In this document: positions 1 to 9,049 of the stretch, piece by piece
How positions within the stretch are numbered: position 1 is the first letter of the stretch
How the letters are laid out: each line of letters starts with the position of its first letter
Assembly: GCF_900199455.1 (NCBI RefSeq)
Contig: NZ_FZQR01000003.1
Span: 62,001 to 126,000 of the forward strand
From: Mesorhizobium carmichaelinearum
GTDB lineage: Bacteria > Pseudomonadota > Alphaproteobacteria > Rhizobiales > Rhizobiaceae
DNA length: 64,000 nt
Direction of reading: 5' to 3'
Program-made: the position numbers and the translations under genes
Notes under the pieces: generated by a model
The model's database searches: none
The model's input: the letters and a program-made list of their open reading frames with translations, nothing else
Told to the model about the DNA's origin: nothing

Positions 1-1498
1 CGACGATGGACTTCGGAACCATGAAGTTTTCCAGTCGTTTCTGGCACTCCATCTGCAGCTGCTTTTCGCCGATGGTTCTTCCATTTTCCATCACGACAAA
101 CGCCTTCACCGCCTGCCCAAGGAGTTCGTCGGGAACACCGATGACCGCCGCTTCCCGGACGCCGGGAATATCCATAAGGACGTTCTCCACTTCCTTCGGC
201 GCCACCTTCTCGCCGCGCGATTTTATGATCTCGTCACCACGGCCAACGAAGTAGAGGTAGCCCTCCGTGTCCATCCGGCAGTAGTCGCCGGTGTACAGGA
301 CCTGCTCGCCGGGCAGCGGGCCGGGTTTGAGCTTCCTGGCCGTCGCCTCGGGCTTGCCCCAATAGCCCTTCATCACCGTTGCGCCGCGAATGACGAGCTG
401 GCCGACGACGCCGGGGTCGACCCGCCTGTCATGTTCGTCGACGATCCACATTTCCGTGTTCGGGATCGCGATCCCGACGCTCAGCGGCTTTCGCTTGAGA
501 TCCTCCGGCGGCAAATAGGTGCAACGCTTGCATTCGGTGAGGCCGTACATCGAATAGATGCGTGCACTCGAAAACAGCTCCCGAAGCATGAGGATATGCT
601 TGAGCGGCAGCGCCGCCGCGGTGTTTGTGACGTAGCGAATGCTCGAGAAATCCTGATCCCTGAGGGACTTGAGTTCGGAAAGTGCCGCAAAGATGGTGGG
701 CACGCCGGGAAAACCCGTAACCCGCTCTTGCCTGATCAGCCCGAGGACCTGCGCCGGGAAGGCGAATGAGCGTTCGAGCACCAGCCGCGCGCCGGTGCGA
801 AACGCCATGATCATCTGGTACAGGCCGTAGTCGAAGGCGAGGGGCAGGACATTGAGGATCACCTCGTCCTCGGCAAGCTCGAGGTAGGAAGCGATCGACG
901 TGCACGCGGTCATCATGTTCCTGTGCGTCAGCATCACGCCCTTGGGTTCGCCTGTCGAGCCGGAGGTGTAGATGATGGCGGCAAGATCGACATCGATGCA
1001 ACGCCGCGCCGGCGGTACATCGCCGCCGCTGGCGACCGCAATGTCCCAGCGCACGGCATGCGGCAATCGGGAGAGCTCGGCGTCGTCGATCGATCCGGAA
1101 ACGATCGTCCGCAGAAGTGAAGGGCAGCCACACGCCGGTTCGCGGAAGATCGAGTGCAGATGCGCGTCCGTGATCAGCGCCGCAGGTCGGCAGTCGTTGA
1201 GCAGGTAATCAAGCTTGTCGCTCTTGGTCAGCGGGTTGACGATGCACACCACCGCATTCGCCTTGAGCACCGCCCAGAAGCTCACCACCGTCTCGACGGT
1301 GTTGTCGGCGAAGATCATCACGCGATCGCCGCGCACGACCCCTGATGCGGTCAAATCCCGGGCGACCGCATTGGCGCGCGCCTCGAGCTCGCCATAGGTG
1401 ACACGCTGCTTGCCGCACACCAGGGCCACCTTGTCGCCGAGCCGGCCGGCCGAGTGGGCGAGATAGTCGTGCAGCAGGGGGACGGCATCATGCAACAT
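1..1498 (-). CDS. AMP-dependent acyl-CoA ligase/synthetase (3' end cut by window edge)
   Basis: Member of the ANL adenylating superfamily, which activates a carboxylic acid as acyl-AMP and then transfers it to CoA or a carrier. The frame opens with ATG at 1496-1498 (MLHDAVPLLHDYLAHS) and stays open to the window edge, about 499 codons, nearly the usual 500-520. Visible motifs are the P-loop-like A3 core IIYTSGSTGEPKG, the A5 region SMYGLTECKR, the TGD motif (LYTGDYCRMD) and the hinge/A8 region GRGDEIIKSRGEKVAPKEVE. The catalytic A10 lysine should lie just outside the window. The start overlaps the end of the upstream asparagine synthetase gene by 11 bases, so it is probably the last or near-last gene of the operon starting at 7252. 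The substrate cannot be read from sequence. Confidence 0.9.
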   Translation of the reverse strand, partial: MLHDAVPLLHDYLAHSAGRLGDKVALVCGKQRVTYGELEARANAVARDLTASGVVRGDRVMIFADNTVETVVSFWAVLKANAVVCIVNPLTKSDKLDYLLNDCRPAALITDAHLHSIFREPACGCPSLLRTIVSGSIDDAELSRLPHAVRWDIAVASGGDVPPARRCIDVDLAAIIYTSGSTGEPKGVMLTHRNMMTACTSIASYLELAEDEVILNVLPLAFDYGLYQMIMAFRTGARLVLERSFAFPAQVLGLIRQERVTGFPGVPTIFAALSELKSLRDQDFSSIRYVTNTAAALPLKHILMLRELFSSARIYSMYGLTECKRCTYLPPEDLKRKPLSVGIAIPNTEMWIVDEHDRRVDPGVVGQLVIRGATVMKGYWGKPEATARKLKPGPLPGEQVLYTGDYCRMDTEGYLYFVGRGDEIIKSRGEKVAPKEVENVLMDIPGVREAAVIGVPDELLGQAVKAFVVMENGRTIGEKQLQMECQKRLENFMVPKSIV

Positions 1499-3515
1499 GC
1501 AAGCACTCTTCCCGATGTTCGCGGTCGACGTCGACGCTGAGCCCATGCACGTGGGTCGCACAGGGACAGCTCGCGACAAACTGCTGGTGAAGGAGTTGGG
1601 TCGACAGCACACCGACGAGCGCCATGTTGTCGGCATTGGAAAGATCGCCGTCACCGGTCCTGGTCTGGCATTTGCCGAGCAGGCGTGTGACCGAAGCCGG
1701 ATCGAAAACATTCGCCTTGCGTATCGCCGTCTCCGAAAGCGCTTCGCGAATGTATTCCGGCGCGGCGTCGCCGGTGAAGCAAAGCGCGTTGGGCGCCCGG
1801 AATGGCTGCTTCTTGCGTGTCACGACCTCAGAGGGCACGATCGGCTCCGCCACGCGTTTCAGCACGTGCTTCTCATCGAGAACACGCAGCTTGTAGGAAG
1901 GCGGAAGTGAATTCGCGAGCCTCACAAGTTCGTCGTCCAGGAACGGGAAGCGCCCCTCGACGGAATGAGCCATCAGCATCCTGTCGCCTTGCGAGGAAAG
2001 CAGATAGCCCGACATCAACGTTTGGACCTCGAGATACTGATCCTGCGCAAGCGGGCTCCAACGCGAAAACGCCGCGGGCAAGCGGGCGAGCAACTCCGAC
2101 ACGGCGTCGTGGCGCTGGATTTCGGCGCGCAGGTCCGCGCAAAACAGGCGCTTGATGGCGCTGGTGCTGCGCCAGCGCGTGTCATGAGCGAAGCCGGGCG
2201 CGTCATAGGCCTCGATACCGCGCCCGAAGAACTGGCGCGCCATCGCTTGCTGTTGCACCGGCGAGCGGGTGAGATAGGGATAAAGCCGCTCCAGCAGCCG
2301 CGAGCGCCGTGTCGATGCCGGCTGGCGTCCCCAGAACCGGCGGACCTTGCCTTCGCGGAACAGGTCGTAGCCGGCGAACATTTCGTCGGCACCCTCCCCG
2401 GTCAGCACGACCTTGATGCCGCGCTCGCGCACCAACCTGGAGAGCAGGAACAGCGGTGCGGGTGCGGTCCTCAGTATCGGGCGCTCGGTGTGGTAGATCA
2501 CCTCCGGAAAGATGGCGGCGATATCGCTGCGCGAAACCACCACCTCATGGTGCTCACTGCCGGTTGCTTCGGCAACCAGGCGCTGGAATCGGGTCTCGTC
2601 ATATTCGGTGTCGGCAAAACGCAGAGAGAAGGTCTGGAAGCGTCGGCCGGCGAAGCGCCTTCCCAGCGTCGCCACAAGCGAACTGTCCAGCCCTCCGGAG
2701 AGGTAACACCCGACAGGCACGTCGGCGCGCACCATTCGGAGCGCCGTCGCGGCCTCGAGGGCGCCACGCACGCGTTCCACCGCGTCATCGCACGACCCGG
2801 TGAACTCGCCCTGCGATGATCCCAAATTTTCGGGATAGGACGGCTGCCAGAAGACCTGCTCGCGGACGGTGCCGTCCTGGTAGGTGCGGACATGCCCTGG
2901 CACGAGCTCATGGATTCCCTGAAATACCCCTTGCGGCGGAACGACCGTCCAGAGCGTGAAGGTCTGATCGAGGCCGGCGGGATCGAAGGCGCGAGGGATG
3001 GTTGGATCGGCCGCGAAAATCGCCTTCACTTCACTGGCGAAATAAAGGCGGCCCGCATGCTCGCACAAATGCAGGGGGCAAATGCCGAACCGGTCGCGCG
3101 ACAAGACGAGACGTCCCGCTATCGAGTCCCAGATGGCGATTGCCCACTGGCCATTCATCCGCTCGAAGGCCGCTTCGCCCCATGCGCGATAGGCATGGAG
3201 CGCGACCTCCGTGTCGCTGCGGGTTCGGAAACGGTGGCCGAGCGCAATCAGCTGTTCCCGCAGCTCGACATAGTTGAATATCTCGCCGTTGAACACGATC
3301 CAGGTCGTATCGCCTGTGTCCGCAAGCGGCTGCTGGCCGCTGGAAAGATCGATGACGGACAGGCGGGCATGCGCCAGCCCAGCGCGTTTGTCGCGGTAAA
3401 GGCCGCGCTCGTCCGGGCCGCGATGTGAGAGCGCCCCCACCATCCGCATCAGCGCCTCACGCGAAGGAGAAGCCGCCGCGGCGTTCAGCGCCACAATTCC
3501 AGCGATGCCGCACAT
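1488..3515 (-). CDS. asnB: Asparagine synthetase (glutamine-hydrolysing) homologue
   Basis: Class II glutamine amidotransferase fused to an ATP-dependent amide synthetase. Ammonia from glutamine is passed to an adenylated carboxylate. The protein has 675 residues. The N-terminus MCGIAGIV places the nucleophile Cys2, and NGEIFNY (76-82) and SDTEV (100-104) complete the glutaminase site. The synthetase PP-loop is SGGLDSS (273-279), followed by GEGADEMFAGY. It lies 6 bases after the NadE-like gene and overlaps the acyl-CoA ligase downstream. AsnB homologues in polysaccharide clusters often amidate sugar carboxylates or acyl groups rather than aspartate. That role is inferred here from the neighbours and from a second AsnB at 32578. 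The intact Cys2 argues against a lasso-peptide cyclase. Confidence 0.9.
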   Translation of the reverse strand: MCGIAGIVALNAAAASPSREALMRMVGALSHRGPDERGLYRDKRAGLAHARLSVIDLSSGQQPLADTGDTTWIVFNGEIFNYVELREQLIALGHRFRTRSDTEVALHAYRAWGEAAFERMNGQWAIAIWDSIAGRLVLSRDRFGICPLHLCEHAGRLYFASEVKAIFAADPTIPRAFDPAGLDQTFTLWTVVPPQGVFQGIHELVPGHVRTYQDGTVREQVFWQPSYPENLGSSQGEFTGSCDDAVERVRGALEAATALRMVRADVPVGCYLSGGLDSSLVATLGRRFAGRRFQTFSLRFADTEYDETRFQRLVAEATGSEHHEVVVSRSDIAAIFPEVIYHTERPILRTAPAPLFLLSRLVRERGIKVVLTGEGADEMFAGYDLFREGKVRRFWGRQPASTRRSRLLERLYPYLTRSPVQQQAMARQFFGRGIEAYDAPGFAHDTRWRSTSAIKRLFCADLRAEIQRHDAVSELLARLPAAFSRWSPLAQDQYLEVQTLMSGYLLSSQGDRMLMAHSVEGRFPFLDDELVRLANSLPPSYKLRVLDEKHVLKRVAEPIVPSEVVTRKKQPFRAPNALCFTGDAAPEYIREALSETAIRKANVFDPASVTRLLGKCQTRTGDGDLSNADNMALVGVLSTQLLHQQFVASCPCATHVHGLSVDVDREHREECLHVA

Positions 3516-3521
3516 CCCCGG

Positions 3522-4505
3522 TCAATCCTCGCCAATTTCCACGGACAGCAAAGGCCGCGCGTGAAGATAGTGGGCAGCCCGCCGTTTCGCGTCGATGTCC
3601 TTGAAGACTTTCTGCAGCTGGGGCTCGGTGAGGCCGGCAACCGCCGCGACCTCATCGCTGGCGATCCCGTGGTTCAGGCCGTAGAGGCATAGATCCATCA
3701 GGTGATAGGGCAGCGCGAAGTAGAACTCCTCCTGGCTTTGCGCCATGGAGAACGTGTCGGTGGTCGGTGCCCGCTGGCGGATCTCCTCGTCCACGCCGAG
3801 ATATTCCGCGAGCTGATAAACCTGGGTTTTGTAGAGGTGGACGATCGGCATCACGTCGGCGGTTCCGTCACCTTGCTTGACGAAAAACCCCTGGTCGTAC
3901 TCAAGAAGGTTCGGTGTCCCGGCAACCGCGTATTTGAGGCGGTCGGCGTGGTAATATTCCGTCATCTTGCGCAGGCGCTGCTTGTAGTTGGTCGCAGCGA
4001 CGATCTGCAGATAGGCGGCTGGCGGCAGACGCACCGTGTCGACCTTGCCCTCCGGATCCTGGACGGTGAGCCGGGTGATGTTGAGGCCGTTGCTCTCGAG
4101 AACCGGCTCGATCACCAGCTTGCATTTCCAGGCTTCCCCATAGTCGGGAACGACGGTCCGGATCGCTTCGAGCTGCCTTCCATAGGCGCCAGTGGCCTCC
4201 AGTGCCGGGCCTATGTTTTCCAGGACGCTCTCAATACCAAGGTGTGCCGAGACGCGGCGGCCAAGTCTGAGCGAGTCGCCGGAGGAATCGCGCTCCGGCA
4301 TGAACAGTCCCAAGACCTTGTCCTTGCCGAACGCGCGTGTGCACAAGGTCGCGACGACGGAGCTGTCGATGCCGCCGGAAAGGCCGACGACCACGCCGCG
4401 ACGATGGAGCGTGCCAAGAACCTGCTTGCGCAAGGTGTCAACGATGCGATCGACCTCCGCACGAGCATCGAGCATCAGCACATCCTTGCTGAAGTGTGAG
4501 ATCAC
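3522..4505 (-). CDS. nadE: NAD+ synthetase-like ATP pyrophosphatase
   Basis: 327-residue member of the N-type ATP pyrophosphatase (NadE) family, which adenylates a carboxylate and forms an amide from ammonia. The PP-loop GLSGGIDSSVVATL sits at about 41-54, and KLKYAVAGTPN-like and TTDTFSMAQSQEEFYF segments match the family C-terminal half. There is no nitrilase-type glutaminase domain, so it would use free or channelled ammonia. ATGA at 4502-4505 couples it to the A-T-TE gene upstream. A second possible start is Met11 (MLDARAEV). The location in a dedicated operon with AsnB, an adenylation enzyme and an acyl ligase, rather than a housekeeping locus, suggests a specialised amidation role. That is inference, and ordinary NAD synthesis is not excluded. 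Confidence 0.82.
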   Translation of the reverse strand: MISHFSKDVLMLDARAEVDRIVDTLRKQVLGTLHRRGVVVGLSGGIDSSVVATLCTRAFGKDKVLGLFMPERDSSGDSLRLGRRVSAHLGIESVLENIGPALEATGAYGRQLEAIRTVVPDYGEAWKCKLVIEPVLESNGLNITRLTVQDPEGKVDTVRLPPAAYLQIVAATNYKQRLRKMTEYYHADRLKYAVAGTPNLLEYDQGFFVKQGDGTADVMPIVHLYKTQVYQLAEYLGVDEEIRQRAPTTDTFSMAQSQEEFYFALPYHLMDLCLYGLNHGIASDEVAAVAGLTEPQLQKVFKDIDAKRRAAHYLHARPLLSVEIGED

Positions 4506-7252
4506 GTCGATGACAGATCCTCCCTTTTGCGAGACTCGGCCGGGGAGTAGGTCTGCACGACGGCCGTCTCGATGAGCGGACGGTTGGTGGCAAGATTGGG
4601 CTCTATGACAAGGTCGATGTGGTTGCCCATGATCGGAACCACGTCCAGATGTGCCAAAACACTATCCCAGCCCAAAGTTCGAGGCATTCCCTCACGACGA
4701 CAGCGAAACAAGGTGCCGGCGATCGGCAGAGCCGGTTTCGGTCCATCCAGCCACCGGAAGAAAGACCGCGCCCGCAAGACCTCCTGCAGTTCCAGTTTGG
4801 TTCTGAAGCTTGTCGGGTTGAACTCTCCCTTGGCAAAGCGGTCGAGAAGCCTGGTGAGATACGCCTCGCGGCCGATTGCAACGGTGATTTTCGCAAGGGC
4901 GCGGCAAGCCATCCGGCGGGCGGATATGCGATTCGTGCGAATGCGATGGAACGTGCGGGTCAGTGTCTCCCAATGATTGCTGGGCTCGTCCAGCAGGCTC
5001 GTGTCGAGGATACCCAAAAACCTTACCGGTCGACCGGCGGCCAGAAGCCGTGCCGCAACCTCGAACGCAACCGCGCCGCCAAGCGAATGGCCAAGAAGCC
5101 GCACGGGGCCGGCAGGTTGGGCGCGGCTGATCTGCTCGAGTGCGGCGTCAGCCATGGCGGTGAGACTGTCATGTCCGTCCAATATCGCGGCGAGGCCTGG
5201 ATACCTTATGGGGTTCACCCGGGCGACTTTGCCCATGGCGGCTGCGAACGCGGCCAGGCTCGGACCATAGCCGACGGACCCTGGAAACAGGAAAAGAACC
5301 GGGGGATGATGCTTCTTCGCGCGCCGCTCACCCGCCTGTGCGGAGGCGACCGCTTCAACCATCTCGTCGAAGCTCATGCCGACGGTGAAGGCCTCGAGGC
5401 CCAGCTCTTGCCCGATAGCGCTCTCGATCGCCATGACGCAATGCAGCAGCTGCAGCGAATCTCCTCCCGCCTCATCCCAGTTTCCCGCGGCAACGCCCGT
5501 GTTGAGAACCTGCATCCACGCGTGCTGCACGATTTGTCGGGCATTCAGTTCGCCTCCCGCGGGCGGCGGTCGGGCAGTGCGCGGTTGGGCGGCTCGCGCC
5601 GTCTTTCTCTGCGAACGATCTATCTGGGCGAGCGTTGCCAGGTCGACCTTCCCCCCCAACAGACGCGGGATTGCGGCGATGGTGTGCAACCGCGAGGGAC
5701 GCAGTGGCGCCGGCAACGTTGTTCTGACGAGCTGGCGAAGCTCCTCCGCGAAACCAGCCCCGGCGAAGCGCTGGGGAACCGCGAAAGCGATGAGTTCCTC
5801 CGCTGGCGTCACGATTGCCACGGCATCCGCCACCGAAGGTGCGCAACGCAGGACCCGTTCGAGCTCGGCGGGCTCGACGCGTCGACCATTGATCTTGATC
5901 TGGCGCCCTTTGCGGCCGACGATTCGCAACAGGCCGTCATCGTCCAGCCGAACGAGGTCGCCCGTCGCAAAAAGCCGAACGCCGGGATCGTCCGGGTCCG
6001 GCCGCGCAGGAACGACGACACCGTTCTCCCAATGACCAAGCAGAACATAGGGGCTTCGGATCAGAAGCTCTCCGCTCTCGCCTGTCCCAACGTTGTGCCC
6101 CGCTTCGTCGACAATGGCGAATGCTATCCCGGAAAGCAGTCTGCCCACGGGGACCGTGGCGTCTTGCTCAGGCCAGTCCGGCGGCAAGAACCATTGCGAA
6201 CCGGTGGTCTCGGTTGACGAGTAGCCGATCTGGATCAGGCACTGGTCGGAAACGACTTTGCGCAGCAATGCGATGTCCGTCCACGACACTTTCTCACCAC
6301 CGAGCCGGGCCACTCTGAGGGACTGGAAGGCGTCAGCGGGACCTTCACTCAAGAGCGCCCGAAGCAGCGCCGGAACAAGATAGGCAACCGTCACGCCTTC
6401 GGCTTGCAACCGCGCGCGCACAGCGCGCAGACCGACCGCCTCCACCTCGAGAAGATGCAATGTGGCGCCCGTCAGCAGCGCGGCGAAAATCTCCCGGCAC
6501 CCGGCAATCGTGGCGGGTCCGGTCAGCGGCAGGAAAACGTCATCCGCGTTGATATGGCACGCATCGACATATTGCCGGACCCGCCACAGCAGGGCGCGTT
6601 GGCTGTTGACGATCCCCTTGGGACGTCCGGTGCTGCCTGAGGTGTAAAGCACCATCGCGGGTGCATCGACGGAAACGGACGTGGGTGGTGGCGATGCGGG
6701 TCGACTGTTCGGCGCGACGCTGGCGGCTATATCGATCCATACGATGTCCTGTGCCAGATCGACGGAGCGAACCTCGCCAGCGCCTATGACAGCGCCGAGC
6801 CGCGCGGCAGTCACGATCTCAATGATCCGGGAGCCCGGATCTCTCATGTTGAGCGGAACGGAAGGCCGCCCGGCCATCATGCTCCCCAGCATCGCCACAG
6901 GATACCAGGCCGAGTTGGCCTGAAGGATTCCGACCGCTTGTCCTTCGGGGACGACAGCAGCGATCCGGTGAGACAGCGTCTCGACAGCCCGGAAAAGCTC
7001 AGAATAAGTCAGGCGATTGGCGCCGTCGCTGACCGCGAGCTTGTCGGGATATTGCCTTGCGACGTTTCCAAGGTGATCGATGAGGGGAATGTCCGCAAAA
7101 TCGGCGCCCATCTGTTGATAATGGCGCCAGACAGGCCCGCCCTCGTCGAGAGCATATTCGGGAATATCCGACCATTTGCGGGCCGTCGCTGGTCGACAAT
7201 CCACCTTTAGATTTTCGCTCACCGCTTCAGAGTGCAAATACGCTGAAGACAT
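4502..7252 (-). CDS. Stand-alone NRPS-like adenylation-thiolation-thioesterase (A-T-TE) protein
   Basis: 916-residue single-module enzyme without a condensation domain. Adenylation domain about 55-550: A3 LYTSGSTGRPKG (203-214), A5 YSSTETTG, A7 TGDLVRLD, A8 GRKGRQIKINGRRVEP, A10 GGKVD near 534. Carrier domain about 565-640 has AGGDSL with phosphopantetheine serine near 599. The thioesterase from about 650 has GHSLGG (721-726), with an aspartate in LGILD and a histidine in MGNHIDL. In the A4 region, where amino-acid-activating domains have the FDxS aspartate (Asp235), this protein has PATIAGCRE with Ile near 249, so a standard alpha-amino acid is unlikely. It is first in the leftward operon and is a clear paralogue of the gene at 37350. 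A role in acyl supply for EPS is inferred. Confidence 0.9.
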   Translation of the reverse strand: MSSAYLHSEAVSENLKVDCRPATARKWSDIPEYALDEGGPVWRHYQQMGADFADIPLIDHLGNVARQYPDKLAVSDGANRLTYSELFRAVETLSHRIAAVVPEGQAVGILQANSAWYPVAMLGSMMAGRPSVPLNMRDPGSRIIEIVTAARLGAVIGAGEVRSVDLAQDIVWIDIAASVAPNSRPASPPPTSVSVDAPAMVLYTSGSTGRPKGIVNSQRALLWRVRQYVDACHINADDVFLPLTGPATIAGCREIFAALLTGATLHLLEVEAVGLRAVRARLQAEGVTVAYLVPALLRALLSEGPADAFQSLRVARLGGEKVSWTDIALLRKVVSDQCLIQIGYSSTETTGSQWFLPPDWPEQDATVPVGRLLSGIAFAIVDEAGHNVGTGESGELLIRSPYVLLGHWENGVVVPARPDPDDPGVRLFATGDLVRLDDDGLLRIVGRKGRQIKINGRRVEPAELERVLRCAPSVADAVAIVTPAEELIAFAVPQRFAGAGFAEELRQLVRTTLPAPLRPSRLHTIAAIPRLLGGKVDLATLAQIDRSQRKTARAAQPRTARPPPAGGELNARQIVQHAWMQVLNTGVAAGNWDEAGGDSLQLLHCVMAIESAIGQELGLEAFTVGMSFDEMVEAVASAQAGERRAKKHHPPVLFLFPGSVGYGPSLAAFAAAMGKVARVNPIRYPGLAAILDGHDSLTAMADAALEQISRAQPAGPVRLLGHSLGGAVAFEVAARLLAAGRPVRFLGILDTSLLDEPSNHWETLTRTFHRIRTNRISARRMACRALAKITVAIGREAYLTRLLDRFAKGEFNPTSFRTKLELQEVLRARSFFRWLDGPKPALPIAGTLFRCRREGMPRTLGWDSVLAHLDVVPIMGNHIDLVIEPNLATNRPLIETAVVQTYSPAESRKREDLSST

Positions 7253-7569
7253 TCAGGGCCCCACCGAACTGAATGTGGTACATTGCTCGCCACTGAAATC
7301 TTTTCATCAATCATTCGGATGATGCGTCGATCTTGATCAGACGACATTTCCCGCCCCGGCCTCCCGGAAAGTTCTCCAATTTCTCTCCAGCAACGGCAGG
7401 TTCGCCCAGAGGTCCTCGACCGCGAGACGCTTGCCCAAGGCCGATCCCGCGAGCCTCCGGCGGCAGGTATGAAAGTCATTCAAATGAACGTTGGTGTGGT
7501 TTGCAATCTGGCTAAGCTTTGATCTGCAGGTGAATGACTGCTTGCTCGGAGACGCTTGGGTATACCGCC
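7253..7569. promoter_or_regulatory. Divergent intergenic region between the A-T-TE operon and the P-loop kinase gene
   Basis: About 317 bases separating two divergently read genes, so it should carry both promoters. The segment 7290-7340 is locally AT-richer. Short frames occur on both strands (for example 31 codons on the minus strand from 7311, running into the A-T-TE gene), but none has recognisable similarity or a convincing ribosome site. I see no clear consensus promoter or operator. Confidence 0.4.
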
Positions 7570-8319
7570 ATGATCATCGAGTTGTTTGGGCCGCCTGGCG
7601 CAGGCAAGACCACTCTTCTTCGCGGCCTATGCCGGGAGATGGCGAAACACGGCATCAACGTTAAGACAGTGAACGGCTATCGTCTGATTGAATACGGGTC
7701 GGAACAGGATGACGGCCCGGAGGTACGTCATGGCATTGCGCGCATTGGCAGAAAGATCGCCACCTCCGGTCCTGTCTTGCTGTCGACCTTGCCGAAGGAC
7801 GGTGTCGCCGCACGGCTTCTGGCATCAATTCCCTTGAGAAGCCGCACATGGTCATGGCGCATGAAGATCGATATCGCCCTGCTGTGCGAGTCCTGGCGTC
7901 AAGCGCAGGAATCGGAAGGTTACTTCATTTTCGAAGAAGGCCTGATCCAGGCTTTGTGCGCGCTGGTTTTGCTGGCACGAACTCCAAGCATCGACGTGGT
8001 TCGTGACTGCCTGGCGTTCCTGCCGCGACCGGACCTCCTTATCCAGCTCGATGCGCCGCAGGAAACGTTGCGCCGCCGTCTTATGGATCGGCATGCACAG
8101 CAACCGCTCCTCGAGGTCCTGCTGTTTGAACTCGGCGTGGACAGGGGCTTGAGACAGGCCGATATATCGAGGGAGATCGGTGAGTGCTTGCGCCAAGATG
8201 GATGGCCCCTGATACAAGTCAACGGTGCTGAACCTCACGATTTTGGCAAGGTCATCACGCGAGTCTTGGAAGAGCATGAGACCGCCCCGCGATGCGCTCG
8301 ATCTGCTCTTCGAGCTTGA
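7570..8319 (+). CDS. Stand-alone P-loop kinase-like protein
   Basis: 249 residues from ATG at 7570. Walker A GPPGAGKTT lies at residues 7-15 directly after the first strand MIIELF. The architecture (short, thymidylate/adenylate-kinase-like, with RRRLMDRH in a possible lid region and a PDLLIQLDAP strand) fits a small-molecule kinase or NTPase, substrate unknown. An in-frame ATG at 7534 would add 12 residues. I prefer 7570 because the kinase half of the fusion protein at 28131 starts the same way (MIIEFFGPPGSGKTT). The last 15 residues (after EEHE) are arginine/alanine-rich and may read into a rearranged segment. It is divergent from the A-T-TE operon. Its pairing with the fusion protein suggests a function in lipid-linked sugar or EPS assembly, as inference. 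Confidence 0.75.
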   Translation: MIIELFGPPGAGKTTLLRGLCREMAKHGINVKTVNGYRLIEYGSEQDDGPEVRHGIARIGRKIATSGPVLLSTLPKDGVAARLLASIPLRSRTWSWRMKIDIALLCESWRQAQESEGYFIFEEGLIQALCALVLLARTPSIDVVRDCLAFLPRPDLLIQLDAPQETLRRRLMDRHAQQPLLEVLLFELGVDRGLRQADISREIGECLRQDGWPLIQVNGAEPHDFGKVITRVLEEHETAPRCARSALRA

Positions 8320-8440
8320 GCACCTGGTTGGCATAGCGTGGCGCTTCCGAAAGCGCCCGCACCGGGGTCTTTTCCTGCTCCTTCGAAATCGCCCCCCGCG
8401 CCACGCCCGCCTTGCCCCCATAATCTGCAGAATTCCGGCC
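8255..8440 (-). pseudogene. Possible gene remnant antisense to the kinase 3' end
   Basis: A 61-codon open stretch on the minus strand between a stop at 8441-8443 and a stop at 8255-8257 has no good start. Its amino-acid composition is protein-like (segments ISKEQEKTPVRALSEAPRY and NQVLKLEEQIERIAG, a short amphipathic helix). I do not recognise the source. It may be the broken C-terminal part of a gene displaced by rearrangement, or a chance frame. Confidence 0.25.
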
Positions 8441-9049
8441 CTACCGCCGCAAAAGCCACAATATTCCTCCTTGATTATGGGCTGATCGTTCATTTGAAGG
8501 AGTCTACGGACTTAATCGGTACCCGCACTGTCGTGCTTCCGAAGTGGTGGAGCTTGTGTCGTTGGCTGAAGCCTGCCCGGCGAACAGTTCGTTCGAATGA
8601 TGCGCTTCCACCGGCCGAGGCGCATGTTGGGTCAGCCGGCAAACCAAAACACACCCAACAGCCGGTTAGGCCCGGCCGCCTGATGCCCCCCTACAAGAGG
8701 CTGTCGGGCCGCTTGATCTATCAGCGTGGCTTTCTCGAGAGAGCGCTCCGGACTGCCTCGCATGCCGGCAAGCGAGCGGCGCCAGGTCCACGCAACAGAA
8801 GACGTCAAGATGAACACAAGAAGGGCCACCCGACGAAAAAGCCATCCTGGCATAGGTCAGTAAGGCTGGCGGCGGTGATCGACGACCACCAAATCTCAAA
8901 ATTCGCGATGACTCGTCGCCGTCAAGACGCCGAATTGCCGGTGCTTGGCATCGTTTGATTGCACGAAGACGCTGAACTGATCTGTGGATAATAAAGGAAT
9001 TCAGTCCGCGCCTTGCTGGGTCCAGGAATGCGGAAGGGGGATGTAGGGC
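8320..9049. other. Gene-poor 730-base stretch
   Basis: No convincing complete gene. A 206-codon plus-strand frame (8338-8958) is rich in arginine and proline, lacks a plausible start and has no recognisable domain. With the possible remnant at 8255-8440, this stretch looks like degenerated or rearranged DNA. The last 50 bases before 9050 contain GGAAGGGGG and TAGGGC, which could serve the coiled-coil gene as ribosome site. Confidence 0.5.

Noticed and set aside
1488..3515. Lasso-peptide cyclase reading for the AsnB homologues
   Set aside because: Both proteins retain Cys2 and a complete glutaminase domain, lie 16-50 kb from the leader-like peptide, and are embedded in EPS operons.
4619..6217. 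532-codon plus-strand frame inside the first A-T-TE gene
   Set aside because: Antisense to a gene with all expected motifs; no recognisable domain.
7219..7479. 86-codon minus-strand frame upstream of the first A-T-TE gene
   Set aside because: Overlaps the A-T-TE start, low-complexity composition, no counterpart upstream of the second A-T-TE gene.
8338..8958. 206-codon plus-strand frame after the kinase-like gene
   Set aside because: Arg/Pro-rich, no plausible start or ribosome site, no recognisable similarity.
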